From Planctomycetota bacterium (lineage in GTDB: Bacteria > Planctomycetota > MHYJ01 > JACQXL01): 64,000 nt of DNA. Location of the stretch: the NCBI GenBank assembly GCA_016235865.1, contig JACRIK010000003.1:496001-560000 (forward strand). The letters run 5' to 3'. Every line of letters starts with the position of its first letter. Position 1 is the first letter of the stretch. Of this stretch, positions 24,963 through 34,568 are shown piece after piece. The notes under the pieces are model-generated. The model was given only the letters and a program-made list of their open reading frames with translations. It was not told the DNA's origin and did no database searches. The position numbers and the translations under genes are program-made.

Positions 24963-25967
24963 GTGAAAGCATTGGCATTATTATCAGGCGGGTTGGATTC
25001 AACATTAGCCATCAAGGTGGTACAGGAATCAGCCGTAGTTCCGCTTGAAATAGAAGCGCTGCATTTTACCACGGTTTTCTGCCGGTGCGACGGAAAAGAC
25101 GGCGCCTGCGGCTCCAAAGCCAGGGGCATAGCTGAGAAATTTCATATTCAGGTTAGAAATATCAACAACACCAATTTGCTTCTGGAAGCGGTGCGTAAAC
25201 CGCGGCACGGCTACGGCAGTAATGTTAATCCCTGCATAGACTGCCGAATAAATATGATACATTCAGCCCGGGAGGTTATGAGGCAGGCCGGAGCTTCTTT
25301 CGTTATAACGGGCGAAGTTTTGGGGCAGCGGCCGATGTCACAGCATCTGCGGGCTCTGAAACTTATTGAAAAAGAAACCAAACTGGAAGGGCTTATTCTT
25401 AGACCGCTTTCAGCAAAATTGCTTGAGCCGACTATTCCGGAGAAGAGTAAATGGGTTGACCGGGAAAAACTGCTGGCTATTTCAGGCCGGTCCCGCAAAG
25501 AGCAGATGTCGCTGGCTAATATATTTGAAATCAAGGATTATCCCTGTCCGGCTGGCGGGTGCCTTTTGACCGACCCGGCATTTGCAATGAGGGTAAAAGA
25601 CCTCTTGCTTCACAATCCGAATTTTGTTTTAAACGATATTTTATTATTGCAGATTGGTCGGCACTTTCGGCTGAACAAGAATCTTAAGCTGGTGGTCGGG
25701 CGCAACGAAGCGGAAAACAAAACTGTAGCCAATCTGGCCAGAGAAGACGATATTCTTATGGAAACGGCCGATTATATGGGGCCGGTGGCGCTGCTTAGGG
25801 GCGGCTTTAATGAGGCTGACATCAAATTAGCAGCTGGCATTACCGGACGCTATGCTGATATTAATGACGTTAAAGAGATTAAAACAAATCTGTTAAACGA
25901 AGGCAAGATTATTGACCACATTCTGATCCCGGTCGACTCCGAGGTAGATAGATACAGGATAAACTGA
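24963..25967 (+). CDS. PP-loop ATPase, tRNA-thiolation type (ThiI/MnmA-related)
   Basis: 334 residues starting at GTG, supported by AAGGAG 8 bp upstream. The ATP pyrophosphatase loop SGGLDS is at 8-13. CRCDGKDGACGSKA (about 38-51), NPCIDC (about 84-89) and CPAGGCLL (about 198-205) give a Cys-rich set resembling the sulfur-transfer and substrate-binding motifs of 2- and 4-thiouridine synthases. The C-terminal third resembles the accessory domain seen with stand-alone ThiI-like thiolases. The base modified is not known. It is upstream of rex on the same strand, but rex has its own promoter. Confidence 0.75.
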   Translation: MKALALLSGGLDSTLAIKVVQESAVVPLEIEALHFTTVFCRCDGKDGACGSKARGIAEKFHIQVRNINNTNLLLEAVRKPRHGYGSNVNPCIDCRINMIHSAREVMRQAGASFVITGEVLGQRPMSQHLRALKLIEKETKLEGLILRPLSAKLLEPTIPEKSKWVDREKLLAISGRSRKEQMSLANIFEIKDYPCPAGGCLLTDPAFAMRVKDLLLHNPNFVLNDILLLQIGRHFRLNKNLKLVVGRNEAENKTVANLAREDDILMETADYMGPVALLRGGFNEADIKLAAGITGRYADINDVKEIKTNLLNEGKIIDHILIPVDSEVDRYRIN

Positions 25968-25970
25968 ATC

Positions 25971-25991
25971 CAGTCCATAAATTATGGACTG
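25971..25991. promoter_or_regulatory. 21-bp perfect palindrome upstream of rex
   Basis: Arms CAGTCCATAA and TTATGGACTG flank one central A. It is 3 bp after the PP-loop gene stop and 23 bp upstream of the rex -35 box, with no T-run. It could be a hairpin ending the upstream transcript or an operator. It does not match the known Rex operator. Confidence 0.5.
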
Positions 25992-26014
25992 ATATGAATT
26001 GAGGGTGTTATTGT

Positions 26015-26043
26015 TTGACATATAAATGTAATATTGAAATAAT
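26015..26043 (+). promoter_or_regulatory. rex promoter, implying a leaderless transcript
   Basis: TTGACA (26015-26020), a 17-bp spacer and AATAAT (26038-26043). The rex ATG is at 26050, exactly where transcription would start, and no Shine-Dalgarno is visible. Confidence 0.55.
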
Positions 26044-26049
26044 AATATC

Positions 26050-26685
26050 ATGCCATTAGGAATACCGAAAGAGACCATCAAGCGGTTATTTATTTATTAC
26101 CGGGCTTTGCTGGAGTCCCGCGAGACAGAGGTTATTTCCTCCGAAGAGCTTTCCCAGCTTACCGGCTTTACCGCAGCGCAAATCAGGAAGGACCTGACTT
26201 ATTTCGGGCAATTCGGCACCCCGGGACGGGGGTATACCATCAAGGATTTAACCCGCCAGTTAAAAGGCATCCTGGGAATAGACCGTGAATGGGAGGTGGC
26301 CTTGGTCGGCGTAGGTAACATGGGCCGGGCTCTGGTGGCTTACGAAGGCCTGAAGATTCAGGGGTTTAAGGTTACCCAGCTTTTTGACAGCGATCCAAAT
26401 AAAACCGGGATGTTCTGCGCCGGCCTGAAGATAAAAGACATCAAGACCATCAAAGAAGAAATTCAGAACAATGCTGTTAAAATCGCTGTCTTAACTGTTC
26501 CGTCCAACGCAGCCCAGGAAGTAACCAATTTACTTTTAGAGGCGGGTGTTAAGGCGATTCTTAATTTTGCACCAACCAGAATAGTTGTGCCGGACGGAGT
26601 TAACGTCCTGAATATTGATATTACCAACGAATTGACAAGACTGTCGTATTACTTGGTCCAGCCTGATTCGGGGAAAAGCATTTAA
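26050..26685 (+). CDS. rex: Redox-sensing transcriptional repressor Rex
   Basis: 211 residues. The N-terminal winged helix is recognisable as RLFIYYRALLE, SSEELSQLTGFTAAQIRKDLTYFGQFGTPGRGY (about 29-61). The NAD(H)-binding Rossmann domain has VALVGVGNMGRALVAYEGL (about 80-98), FDSDPNKTG and AVLTVPSNAAQEV. Rex senses the NADH/NAD+ ratio and represses fermentative or respiratory genes in anaerobic states. It is mostly a Gram-positive and deep-branching regulator, so its presence here fits an anaerobe. No canonical Rex box was seen in the window. Confidence 0.92.
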   Translation: MPLGIPKETIKRLFIYYRALLESRETEVISSEELSQLTGFTAAQIRKDLTYFGQFGTPGRGYTIKDLTRQLKGILGIDREWEVALVGVGNMGRALVAYEGLKIQGFKVTQLFDSDPNKTGMFCAGLKIKDIKTIKEEIQNNAVKIAVLTVPSNAAQEVTNLLLEAGVKAILNFAPTRIVVPDGVNVLNIDITNELTRLSYYLVQPDSGKSI

Positions 26686-26723
26686 CGAAAAACCTTTCGG
26701 TGGGGCAGAAACCACCCGATTAT

Positions 26724-27707
26724 TTATTTAGATTTTTCAACTTCGTGCTTGGTGAATGCTATATTAACCGGATTGGGTTCGTTACGGCGCACCAAGGCCT
26801 TGCCATCGCTATCCATGCGGGTTATCTGAAGATTTGAAATGACCATTACTTTATCGACAGGATTAGTATAAGCGAACACCACCTTGGTTCGGTCCTTGAA
26901 AATAAAAGATGGTGGCGGAACGGACTCGCCCGAATCTTCTTTTTCAGATCTGGTAATTTTGTAGGTGGTGACGTCCAGCTGGCCGATGTTCCACAGCTTG
27001 TTGTATTTGACCGGCGTTAAAACCCCGACGGTTTTTTCCCTGTACCCGATGATTTCAAGGCGGGTTATCTGATAGTCGGTATTTAGCCAAAGGATAATGT
27101 TATCAGGAGTTTTCTCTTCCTTCGGGAGTTCCTCTTCCTTGGAGCGGTCAGTTTTTCGATGGCGTCTTTTGGGTTTTTCGGTATCCTTGACGGTTAGTTC
27201 TATCTTATGCAACTTACCGTCAGGTGAGGATTTGAGTTCATAGCGTTCCGTTTTCTGCAAGGCAGTTAGCTGTTTAATTATTTCGCTCACCGGGTTGGTA
27301 ATCTTGGAAATCTCCTGGAGTTGGGCGGCCATAACCTTAGCGTATAATTCAGCTTCAGCCTTGGCTTCCCAGCCGAAATAAGGCGGAATGTCCCTGGGTT
27401 TTACGGAGAGAGGATTATCCTGATCCCAAATCATTTCGTAATCCACTTTTTCCAGGATGTACCTGGAACGGTATGCCTGTGACTTGAATATTTCAGGTGC
27501 CAGGACGAAGCAGGCAATCCGGGTGACCTTGGCTTTCTCCTGGGTATAAAAAGCATCCGCGCATTTATTAAGTTGTTCCAGGGCAACCTCGGCGGGAGAT
27601 GGCGGTTTATCTTCATCTTCGCTGTAGAGACGGTAAAATCCTCCGACGAGTAAAATAATACCTGTGAAAACCGACGTTAGTATTTTGAGGCTCATAACGA
27701 TAAGCAT
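26724..27707 (-). CDS. Exported or membrane-anchored protein of unknown function
   Basis: 327 residues (ATG at 27707 or 27695). One N-terminal hydrophobic segment (about 5-23) ends at GGFYRLYSEDEDK, so it is likely anchored with the body outside the cytoplasm. A central stretch is strongly charged (KPKRRHRKTDRSKEEELPKEEK, about 180-201, shown here only in outline). Two-part beta-rich segments such as YQITRLEIIGYREKTVGVLTPVKYNKLWNIGQLDVTTYKI hint at a LolA/LolB-like or other lipid-carrier type fold, but I do not recognise a family. It is divergent from the next two exported-protein genes. Confidence 0.55.
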   Translation of the reverse strand: MLIVMSLKILTSVFTGIILLVGGFYRLYSEDEDKPPSPAEVALEQLNKCADAFYTQEKAKVTRIACFVLAPEIFKSQAYRSRYILEKVDYEMIWDQDNPLSVKPRDIPPYFGWEAKAEAELYAKVMAAQLQEISKITNPVSEIIKQLTALQKTERYELKSSPDGKLHKIELTVKDTEKPKRRHRKTDRSKEEELPKEEKTPDNIILWLNTDYQITRLEIIGYREKTVGVLTPVKYNKLWNIGQLDVTTYKITRSEKEDSGESVPPPSFIFKDRTKVVFAYTNPVDKVMVISNLQITRMDSDGKALVRRNEPNPVNIAFTKHEVEKSK

Positions 27708-27761
27708 ACTAAAAAAGCATTACGAGTCAAATAAATATATGGAATAGTTTTACGACAATGG

Positions 27762-27767
27762 TATAAT
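27762..27767 (+). promoter_or_regulatory. Candidate -10 box before the exported-protein operon
   Basis: A perfect TATAAT lies 14 bp before the ATG at 27782. No convincing -35 box is seen at 16-18 bp, and no Shine-Dalgarno is seen. The 5' leader would be only a few bases. Confidence 0.35.
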
Positions 27768-27781
27768 ACCCTAACGGGCAT

Positions 27782-28654
27782 ATGAGTTTTTATAGAATAT
27801 TGTTTGTTCTGGTTTTCCTCCCGCTTGCTATTCTCGCGTTGGTGGGCGAACCCCTAAAGGATAGCGAGAAGCCACGCGCGAATAAAGCGGATACGACACC
27901 CGGCTCAGGCATTTCGGAAAATAATGCGAAGCATAGCAAATTAGCCTTAGGCCAGTGGGTTAAATACCAGGTTAAGCGTTATCGCAAAGGTGTTACCGAA
28001 GACACGGTTAACACTCTTTCAGAGACTGATATTAAAATTAGCATTATAGCTAAAGAGACCGTGATAGAAAACGAGTATCTCTGGGTGGAATTCGCCATTA
28101 ACGAGGGTAAGGAAGAACAGCGGATTGTAAAGTTAATGGTGGATAAAGACGGGAATCCCCAGGCCGAGAGGTTAATTTTGAAATACGGAAAACTGCCGGC
28201 CGTGGAGCTGCACCTTAGAATTTGGGAGGTCAAGACGCGAATTACCCGCGAAATGCTCTTTGACGAGATGACCTCGGAACTTAATATTATTCCTTTTACC
28301 CGGATGCTGGTTCCGGAGATCTTTGATCAGAGTTCGGTTACTTATGAAACCTTGCCTATCAAGATAGGCGGCAAGGAAAGTACGCTTAACTGCACTAGGG
28401 TATTGCTAAAACAAGAAGCGGCAAAAGAACCGGGAATTTTCAGTTCCCCTGCCACAACCGGATATGTTTGGTATTCCGACAAGGTGCCGTTAGCCGGGCT
28501 GGTGAAATTGATGGTCGTAGAAGATAAATACCGGACAATGATACTCATCTCGGACTATGGCCATGCCAATGCGCGGTCTCTTATAAAGGAGACCCCGACC
28601 AAATTAGATTTTAGGGAAAAAGAAATTGAACCGAATCCTGACACAAATAAATAA
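27782..28654 (+). CDS. Secreted or periplasmic protein of unknown function
   Basis: 290 residues. A signal-type N-terminus (ILFVLVFLPLAILALVGEP, about 6-24) is followed by a Lys/Asp-rich linker and a body with alternating short strands (LGQWVKYQVKRYRKG, IIAKETVIENEYLWVEFAIN, YVWYSDKVPLAGLVKLMV). I do not recognise the family. The TTGYVWYSDKVPLAGLVK ending resembles periplasmic beta-sheet carriers in which a final WYSxxVP strand reports on substrate, but that is weak. Its stop is 2 bp before the start of the 1827-residue protein, so the two are one operon and probably work together at the cell surface. Confidence 0.6.
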   Translation: MSFYRILFVLVFLPLAILALVGEPLKDSEKPRANKADTTPGSGISENNAKHSKLALGQWVKYQVKRYRKGVTEDTVNTLSETDIKISIIAKETVIENEYLWVEFAINEGKEEQRIVKLMVDKDGNPQAERLILKYGKLPAVELHLRIWEVKTRITREMLFDEMTSELNIIPFTRMLVPEIFDQSSVTYETLPIKIGGKESTLNCTRVLLKQEAAKEPGIFSSPATTGYVWYSDKVPLAGLVKLMVVEDKYRTMILISDYGHANARSLIKETPTKLDFREKEIEPNPDTNK

Positions 28655-28656
28655 TA

Positions 28657-31600
28657 ATGAACTATAAATATATTATATCGAATGTTTTGTTGGGTCTGTG
28701 TATTATTGGCGCACAACCCTGCTTTTTGAATAGCCAGGTAGAACCTGAAGATGAACCTATAGATATAGTGTCGTCAAACCCAGAAATTATATTTGAAGAA
28801 GAACTCCCAGCTGACGTAGGAAAGCTTGTCGAAGTAGTCTATCGCTGGAAAGAACCGCAGAGCAGCGTTGACGAAATTGTCTATAAACGTTTGATCAAAG
28901 TTCAGCGGGAGCGCCTGGGTTGTTATTACTACTCGATGTATGCCCGATGCAAGGATAATATTCTGACGGGAAAGACGTCTTTATCTGATGCTTGGACGCC
29001 TGAACGAGTCCTGATAGGCGGCAAGAATGCTTCTGTCGCCGCATATAAGGGGGTGATAGAGCGGGGCGAAAGCCAGAACTTCCGGATTATTTATTACCAG
29101 CAGACGCCTTTCGGCTTATTACGCTTGGGTGAAACGAGAAGATTAAGCGATGAGTTCGTTGCGGATATTAAGTTTGTCAGGTGTATCGCCTCTGAGGTTG
29201 GTAAAGACACTCCGCCAACCTTATGGCATATCGGCGCCTTGGTGTCCGGGTCCTTGGCGCTGTTTGATTATTTCAATCCCAAAAAGGAAGAGAAAAATCA
29301 TTCCCCCGTTGCTGATTTCAGGGCTATTCCAATGACCGGAACCATCAATACTAATTTCTATTTTGATGCTTCGATTTCAACCGATGCGGACGAGCCGGAT
29401 TCAACCGGGCTATTGGTCCGCTGGGATTTGGACGGCGACAGTAACTGGGATAACGCATTTACCTTTGACAAGATTACTACCACTTCATTTGCCGGAGTGG
29501 GGTCTCATACCATAGGTGTCCAGGTGCGCGACCGGGCCGGCGCTTTTTCGACCGTTACCAAGACCGTTACGACTATTGCGGTCGGGCCGGGTTTGGGTGC
29601 GACGCCCCATCCGATGTTCCGCAATACCATCACGCACACCGGCGTTTCGGTTTATAACGGGCCGGTGGTTACTACCACAAAATGGACTTATACCACCGGA
29701 GAAATAATAGAGGCGTCGCCTTCCGTCGCTTCAGACGGCACAATCTATGTCGGCTCTTATGACGGTGTATTATATGCCTTAAGCCCGACTAGTGGGAGCA
29801 CGCTCTGGACCAGCCCGCTGGGCCCCGGCGTGGTGCATTCATCGGTTGCTATTGCCTCGGACGGCACGATTTACGCCGGCGCGGGTAATAATCTTTACGC
29901 GATTAATCCGGCTAACGGCAACCAATACTGGTCTTATAATACCGGCGGCTTGGTCCGTTCGTCGCCGGTGATTGATTCGGATGGCACGGTTTATATCGGT
30001 TCTATGAACGGCAGTCTTTACGCGGTTAATCCGGACGGCAGTTTCAAGTGGTCGTTCACGACCGGCGGGCAAATCTGGTCATCACCGGCTATCGGTCCCG
30101 ACGGCACTGTTTACGTCGGGTCTCTGGATAATAAGCTCTATGCCGTCAACCAGAACAGCACGCTTAAATGGAGTTACACCACAGGGGGCGGGATTTATTC
30201 ATCTCCGGCAGTGGATAATTCCGGCGTGGTTTATGTGGGCAGCTGGGACGGCTCGTTCTATGCGATAAATTCCAACGGCACCCTGAAATGGAGCGTGCCC
30301 ACCGGCGGGCAGGTCTGGTCGTCACCGGCATTGGACAGCGCCAAGGTTCTGTTCGGCTCGGATGACGACAAGTTGTATTGCCGCAACGCCTCGGACGGCA
30401 CGCCTCTGTGGATTTACACAGCCGGTAATAATATTCGCTCTTCGCCGACTGTTGACGCTTCGGGCCGGGTTTATTTCGGGGCCGATGACGGCAAGCTCTA
30501 CGGCCTAACTTCCGCAGGCGCTGATTTGTCCGCGGATTGGCCGATTGACCTATCGGGAGCAACCGCAACGATTCGTTCTTCGGTGGCGATTGCTGCCAAT
30601 GCCGTGACGCCGACCCTATATGTCGGTTCCAACGACCGGAAGATATATGCCATCGGCGCGGCCACACTTGACCCGGCTGACCTGACCATTCAGAAATATG
30701 CCAACAAGGCGCAGGTGTCTATCGGCGAGGTGGTGACCTATAAGGTTGTGATTACCAACCGGGGCGTGGACCCGACCTCGGCAACAGCCACCACGGTCAT
30801 AGACAGCATTCCGGCTGGATTCAAGTATCTCAAGGGTTCCAGCCGATTGTCCGGCGCGGTTCAAGCCGACCCGATTGGCAGCGATACCCTGACGTTTGAT
30901 GTCGGGCATTTTACGCCCGGGCTTTCCAAGACGCTTACCTACCAGCTGATTGTCGGAAGCGGCCTGGCACCCGGAAAATATACCAATCGTGCCTATGCCA
31001 GATATTATTATGATAAACCGCCGATAACCGAAGGCGTGACGGCCATTGCCAAAAGCGAGGTTTGGGTGGTGCCGGACCCGCTGTTTGACCTGGGCACGAT
31101 TATCGGCAAGGTTTTTTGGGATAAGAACGCCAACGGAATACAGGACCAGGATGAGGGCGGATACGGCGTAGCGCAAATTATAATGGAGGACGGCACGATA
31201 ATTACCACGGATAAAAACGGAGGTTATCACATCCCGGGCGTAAAACCGGGCACGCACCTTCTTCATCTTAAGGATGTATCCGAATACTGGATAACCACGG
31301 ATAGCCCGTGTTTGGCGCGGGTCACTCCGGGATTACTGGTCAAGGCTAATTTCGGGATAAAGCCGGCAGACAAACCGATGTCATCGTTTGTTCCGCCGCT
31401 TAACGATTTGACCTTTGTCTTATTGGGCGAGGCGCAAGTGGACAGCGTGTCCACCAACGGTCGCGACGCCAGCAAACAGGATAAAAACGTCAAGGACGGT
31501 AACCGCCTGAACGGCCGGCTGGCTTATTATCTGTCCGGCAAAATAGAGAACAAGTTTGAGATTGCCTCCTCCCTGGACACCAAGCGCTCAACGCTCAACG

Positions 31601-34140
31601 CCCCGCAGGCCACATTCTTCCGCCACATTGACCCGGATAAATATTATACCGAATACGGCGATAATTCCGCCGTGTCATTCGATGCGGCAAACACCGCCGG
31701 GCCGTTTTACCTGAGAATTGACTCCCTGCCTGAAGCGAATCTGGGTAAATCCAGCTTACTGTATGGTTCGTATAACTCGGGTATCAATAAAACTGAACCC
31801 GAAGGGACCGCGTCCAGCGAACTGGCAACTTATCACAGAACGCTGGCCGGCGTGAAATTAGACGCCGCGCAGGTGCCGGTCTACAAGAATGACCGTCTGG
31901 CCATAAAGGCATCGGGCACGGTTTTCGCCTCTTCCCAGGATGCGCAAACCGAGCAGGTTCCGGCCCACAACGAATTTCGGGCCACCGGCGGCTCGGTTTA
32001 CTATCTCAAAAACAAGGATATTCTGCATGGTTCGGAGCGTATCGCCCTTGAGACGCGGGACCAGCTCACTAATCTGGCGCTGGTTGCCAGGCAGCTGGCG
32101 CGGGACAGCGATTATGAAATAGATTATTCCAACGGACGGATTATTTTCCGGCAGCCGCCGGCCATGGTTGACAGCTCAACGCACATCACTTCGAATAACA
32201 TCCTGGGCGGCAATCCGGTTTATGTCGTAGTGGATTACGAGTATGCCCCGGCCGGGTCCAGGGGATTTAATGACGGACCCTACGGCGGCAGGTTATCCGG
32301 CGAACTATCCGACAACCGCAATAACCGGATGCAACTGGGCGGAACGTATATTGCCGAAGCGGATGACAGCGACTATGAATTAAAAGGCGTTGACTTCTCG
32401 TTGGACGAGGCAGCCACGTTTATCATACCGATGAGGCTGTCCCTGTCCGCGGAATACGCCGAGTCAACCTCCCGGAGCATGGATGGTTATATCTCCGCCA
32501 ACGGCGGACTGGGGTTTAACACCGTGGCCGGGACCAATAACAGCCAGGGGGTGGCCAATAAAATCAAGGTTGGGATAAAACCGGCCGAATGGCTCAACTT
32601 CGATTCGTATTACCAGAAAGTGGAGCCCGGTTTTATCTCTTCCTCGTCATATAATTATCAGGGCTCGATGCGCTACGGCTATCTAATTAAATATTCTGCC
32701 ACGGAAAACTTGAAGATAAACCTCCGTTATGACAACCAGGAATTATTAAAGAATGCTAATATCGTTTCGCAAGGCAATATCGGCGCGGACCGGACCGAGA
32801 CCGGCGCCCTGCAGGGTGTTTACCGCAAGGACCAGTGGACCATTACCAACGAATACCGTTACCAGGAATCAACCAATCTGGTTGGTGGCGTTGCGGCAGA
32901 GACCAACCAGGACCTGACGCTGGGCGCGCTTAAGGTTGATTATGCATTCAGTCAAAAGAGTAATCTTTATGCGATTCAGCAGTCCACCCTCAAGGGCGAT
33001 ACCAACTCCCAGACTACGCTCGGCGCCGCCTTCCCGTTTAGCGAGAAGACAGCGGTCAACCTCCAGGCCACTAACGGCACCAAAGGCCAGGCGTACCTAA
33101 TCGGCGTTAATAATAAAGTATCCGACAAGACCGAGACGTTTTCCAATGTCAGTATCAGTGATGACGGAGCATCCGACACCCTGCAGACCTCTAACGGCGC
33201 GACACACCAGCTGACCCCGGACACCCGCCTGAACGCCCAGCAGGATTATGCCACCAAGAATACCCGGGCTACTGACGCTACCCAGCGTTCCACCGCTACT
33301 GTTCTCGGACAGGAGACCAGACTTTCGGATAAATGGCAATTCTGGGCCAGCGCCCAGCAAGGAACCGTCAACGACTACAACGGGACGACAAATATCGAAA
33401 CTATCAGGGAATCCGGCTCGCTCCGGTTCAGGTATGCGGACAGGGATAAGACCGCCTTTGATACCAAACTTGAAGCCCGGTTTGACGAAGGCGACGTTGA
33501 TAAACACCAGTATCTTACCGCCAACAGTTTCAGGCATCAGCTAACGCCGGACATAACCGTCTCTCTCAGGGAGAATTATTCCTGGACCGAGAACCGGACT
33601 ACAGACAAAACCGAGGCGCTCTTTAAAGAAACCGGCCTGGGCCTGGCCTTGCGTCCAATCAAATGGGATAAGTGGCATTTGTTGGCCAAATACACTTATC
33701 TTAAGGATATCTATCCGGCCGCCCAGGCCGGCGTGGCTGATATTGCACCAACCAGGACCAGGTCTGATATTTACGCCCTGGAAACCGCCTATGACCTGTC
33801 GAAAACCCTGCAGCTGGTGGAAAAATACGCCTTCAAAGACATGAAAGAAACAATCAGCGGGTATGATGAAACCGATAACCAGGTGGCGCTCTGGATAAAC
33901 CGGATTAACTATAATGTGTTTAAGCAGTGGTATGCCGGCGTGGAACACCGCATCCTCAGGCAGACCCTGGGCCAGGACAAAAAGAGCGGATTCCTGGCGG
34001 AGGTGATGCACAAGGCCAACCGGAACGTCCATCTGGGCGTGGGTTATAATTTCACGGACTTCTCCGACGACCTCAGGCGCAATAACGATTACTCCGCCAA
34101 CGGATTCTTTTTCAGGATTAATGCGATAATTGAATATTAG
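28657..34140 (+). CDS. Giant exported protein: PKD-like, PQQ beta-propeller, DUF11, SdrB-like and C-terminal barrel
   Basis: 1827 residues. A signal peptide (about 1-25) is followed by a region of about 180 residues with no recognised domain. A PKD-like domain follows (SPVADFRAIPMTG...WDLDGDSNWDNA, about 214-305). A seven- or eight-bladed PQQ-type propeller covers about 320-665, with repeated SSPxxxxDGTVYVGSxDxxLYAxN blades. A DUF11 domain is at about 673-790 and an SdrD_B-like collagen-binding-type domain at about 811-890 (GKVFWDKNANGIQDQDEGG). The last 900 residues are amphipathic strands with no Cys, and the protein ends FFFRINAIIEY with a terminal aromatic, as in outer-membrane beta-barrels. 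I infer a large surface protein, barrel in the outer membrane and propeller outside or in the periplasm. Its substrate is unknown. Confidence 0.8.
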   Translation: MNYKYIISNVLLGLCIIGAQPCFLNSQVEPEDEPIDIVSSNPEIIFEEELPADVGKLVEVVYRWKEPQSSVDEIVYKRLIKVQRERLGCYYYSMYARCKDNILTGKTSLSDAWTPERVLIGGKNASVAAYKGVIERGESQNFRIIYYQQTPFGLLRLGETRRLSDEFVADIKFVRCIASEVGKDTPPTLWHIGALVSGSLALFDYFNPKKEEKNHSPVADFRAIPMTGTINTNFYFDASISTDADEPDSTGLLVRWDLDGDSNWDNAFTFDKITTTSFAGVGSHTIGVQVRDRAGAFSTVTKTVTTIAVGPGLGATPHPMFRNTITHTGVSVYNGPVVTTTKWTYTTGEIIEASPSVASDGTIYVGSYDGVLYALSPTSGSTLWTSPLGPGVVHSSVAIASDGTIYAGAGNNLYAINPANGNQYWSYNTGGLVRSSPVIDSDGTVYIGSMNGSLYAVNPDGSFKWSFTTGGQIWSSPAIGPDGTVYVGSLDNKLYAVNQNSTLKWSYTTGGGIYSSPAVDNSGVVYVGSWDGSFYAINSNGTLKWSVPTGGQVWSSPALDSAKVLFGSDDDKLYCRNASDGTPLWIYTAGNNIRSSPTVDASGRVYFGADDGKLYGLTSAGADLSADWPIDLSGATATIRSSVAIAANAVTPTLYVGSNDRKIYAIGAATLDPADLTIQKYANKAQVSIGEVVTYKVVITNRGVDPTSATATTVIDSIPAGFKYLKGSSRLSGAVQADPIGSDTLTFDVGHFTPGLSKTLTYQLIVGSGLAPGKYTNRAYARYYYDKPPITEGVTAIAKSEVWVVPDPLFDLGTIIGKVFWDKNANGIQDQDEGGYGVAQIIMEDGTIITTDKNGGYHIPGVKPGTHLLHLKDVSEYWITTDSPCLARVTPGLLVKANFGIKPADKPMSSFVPPLNDLTFVLLGEAQVDSVSTNGRDASKQDKNVKDGNRLNGRLAYYLSGKIENKFEIASSLDTKRSTLNAPQATFFRHIDPDKYYTEYGDNSAVSFDAANTAGPFYLRIDSLPEANLGKSSLLYGSYNSGINKTEPEGTASSELATYHRTLAGVKLDAAQVPVYKNDRLAIKASGTVFASSQDAQTEQVPAHNEFRATGGSVYYLKNKDILHGSERIALETRDQLTNLALVARQLARDSDYEIDYSNGRIIFRQPPAMVDSSTHITSNNILGGNPVYVVVDYEYAPAGSRGFNDGPYGGRLSGELSDNRNNRMQLGGTYIAEADDSDYELKGVDFSLDEAATFIIPMRLSLSAEYAESTSRSMDGYISANGGLGFNTVAGTNNSQGVANKIKVGIKPAEWLNFDSYYQKVEPGFISSSSYNYQGSMRYGYLIKYSATENLKINLRYDNQELLKNANIVSQGNIGADRTETGALQGVYRKDQWTITNEYRYQESTNLVGGVAAETNQDLTLGALKVDYAFSQKSNLYAIQQSTLKGDTNSQTTLGAAFPFSEKTAVNLQATNGTKGQAYLIGVNNKVSDKTETFSNVSISDDGASDTLQTSNGATHQLTPDTRLNAQQDYATKNTRATDATQRSTATVLGQETRLSDKWQFWASAQQGTVNDYNGTTNIETIRESGSLRFRYADRDKTAFDTKLEARFDEGDVDKHQYLTANSFRHQLTPDITVSLRENYSWTENRTTDKTEALFKETGLGLALRPIKWDKWHLLAKYTYLKDIYPAAQAGVADIAPTRTRSDIYALETAYDLSKTLQLVEKYAFKDMKETISGYDETDNQVALWINRINYNVFKQWYAGVEHRILRQTLGQDKKSGFLAEVMHKANRNVHLGVGYNFTDFSDDLRRNNDYSANGFFFRINAIIEY

Positions 34141-34320
34141 AGCCGGTTAGGAACGCAGTGACTTACTGGCTCTTATCCCGGCAGTTTTTGTCGGGATTAG
34201 AAGCCGTTACGAATGAAATGAATTACGGCCTCTTATCCCGTAGCGCAAGCAGAGGGATTAGAACCGACCACAGTGATAGCGTATCTTATCCCGCAGCGAA
34301 GCAGAGGGGTTAGAGTTTTA
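34136..34320. repeat. Three tandem 53-61 bp hairpin units at the end of the giant gene
   Basis: Units begin ATTAGA at 34136, 34196 and 34257. Each carries CTTATCCCG followed by a small hairpin and GGG. A partial fourth start (TTAGAG) is at 34310. The first unit supplies the TAG stop of the 1827-residue protein. The rest fills the gap before the DUF2007 gene; no coding sequence is seen there. A diverged inverted copy lies at 63780-63828. Confidence 0.75.
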
Positions 34321-34334
34321 GTGAAGCGAAGGGG

Positions 34335-34562
34335 CTAATCTTTTCTTATTTCTTTGATTATCTGAAGTGCCTTATCTGCATCAGATTCCCGGACCTGTAA
34401 TTCGATTGAGAAACCACCTACGGTACCAGTGAAGTGTTTCCATATAGCAATATTTTCATTTTGGATAAAACACTCTATTCCTTCTTCTTCAAGCCGTATT
34501 CTAGCCATATGGGCTTCTATGGGAAAGCCGAATTCCGCTACAGTCACCAATTTTTCCGACAT
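34335..34562 (-). CDS. DUF2007 small protein
   Basis: 75 residues. VTVAEFGFPIEAHMARIRLEEEGIECFIQNENI and FSIELQVRESDADKALQII match DUF2007, a ferredoxin-like fold annotated as a putative signal-transducing protein whose function is unproven. It starts 6 bp after tsaD on the same strand. Confidence 0.8.
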   Translation of the reverse strand: MSEKLVTVAEFGFPIEAHMARIRLEEEGIECFIQNENIAIWKHFTGTVGGFSIELQVRESDADKALQIIKEIRKD

Positions 34563-34568
34563 ATGTTT

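Noticed and set aside
34136-34320. Integron attC-like sites
   Set aside because: The units have hairpins but no RYYYAAC/GTTRRRY ends, gene cassettes or integrase.
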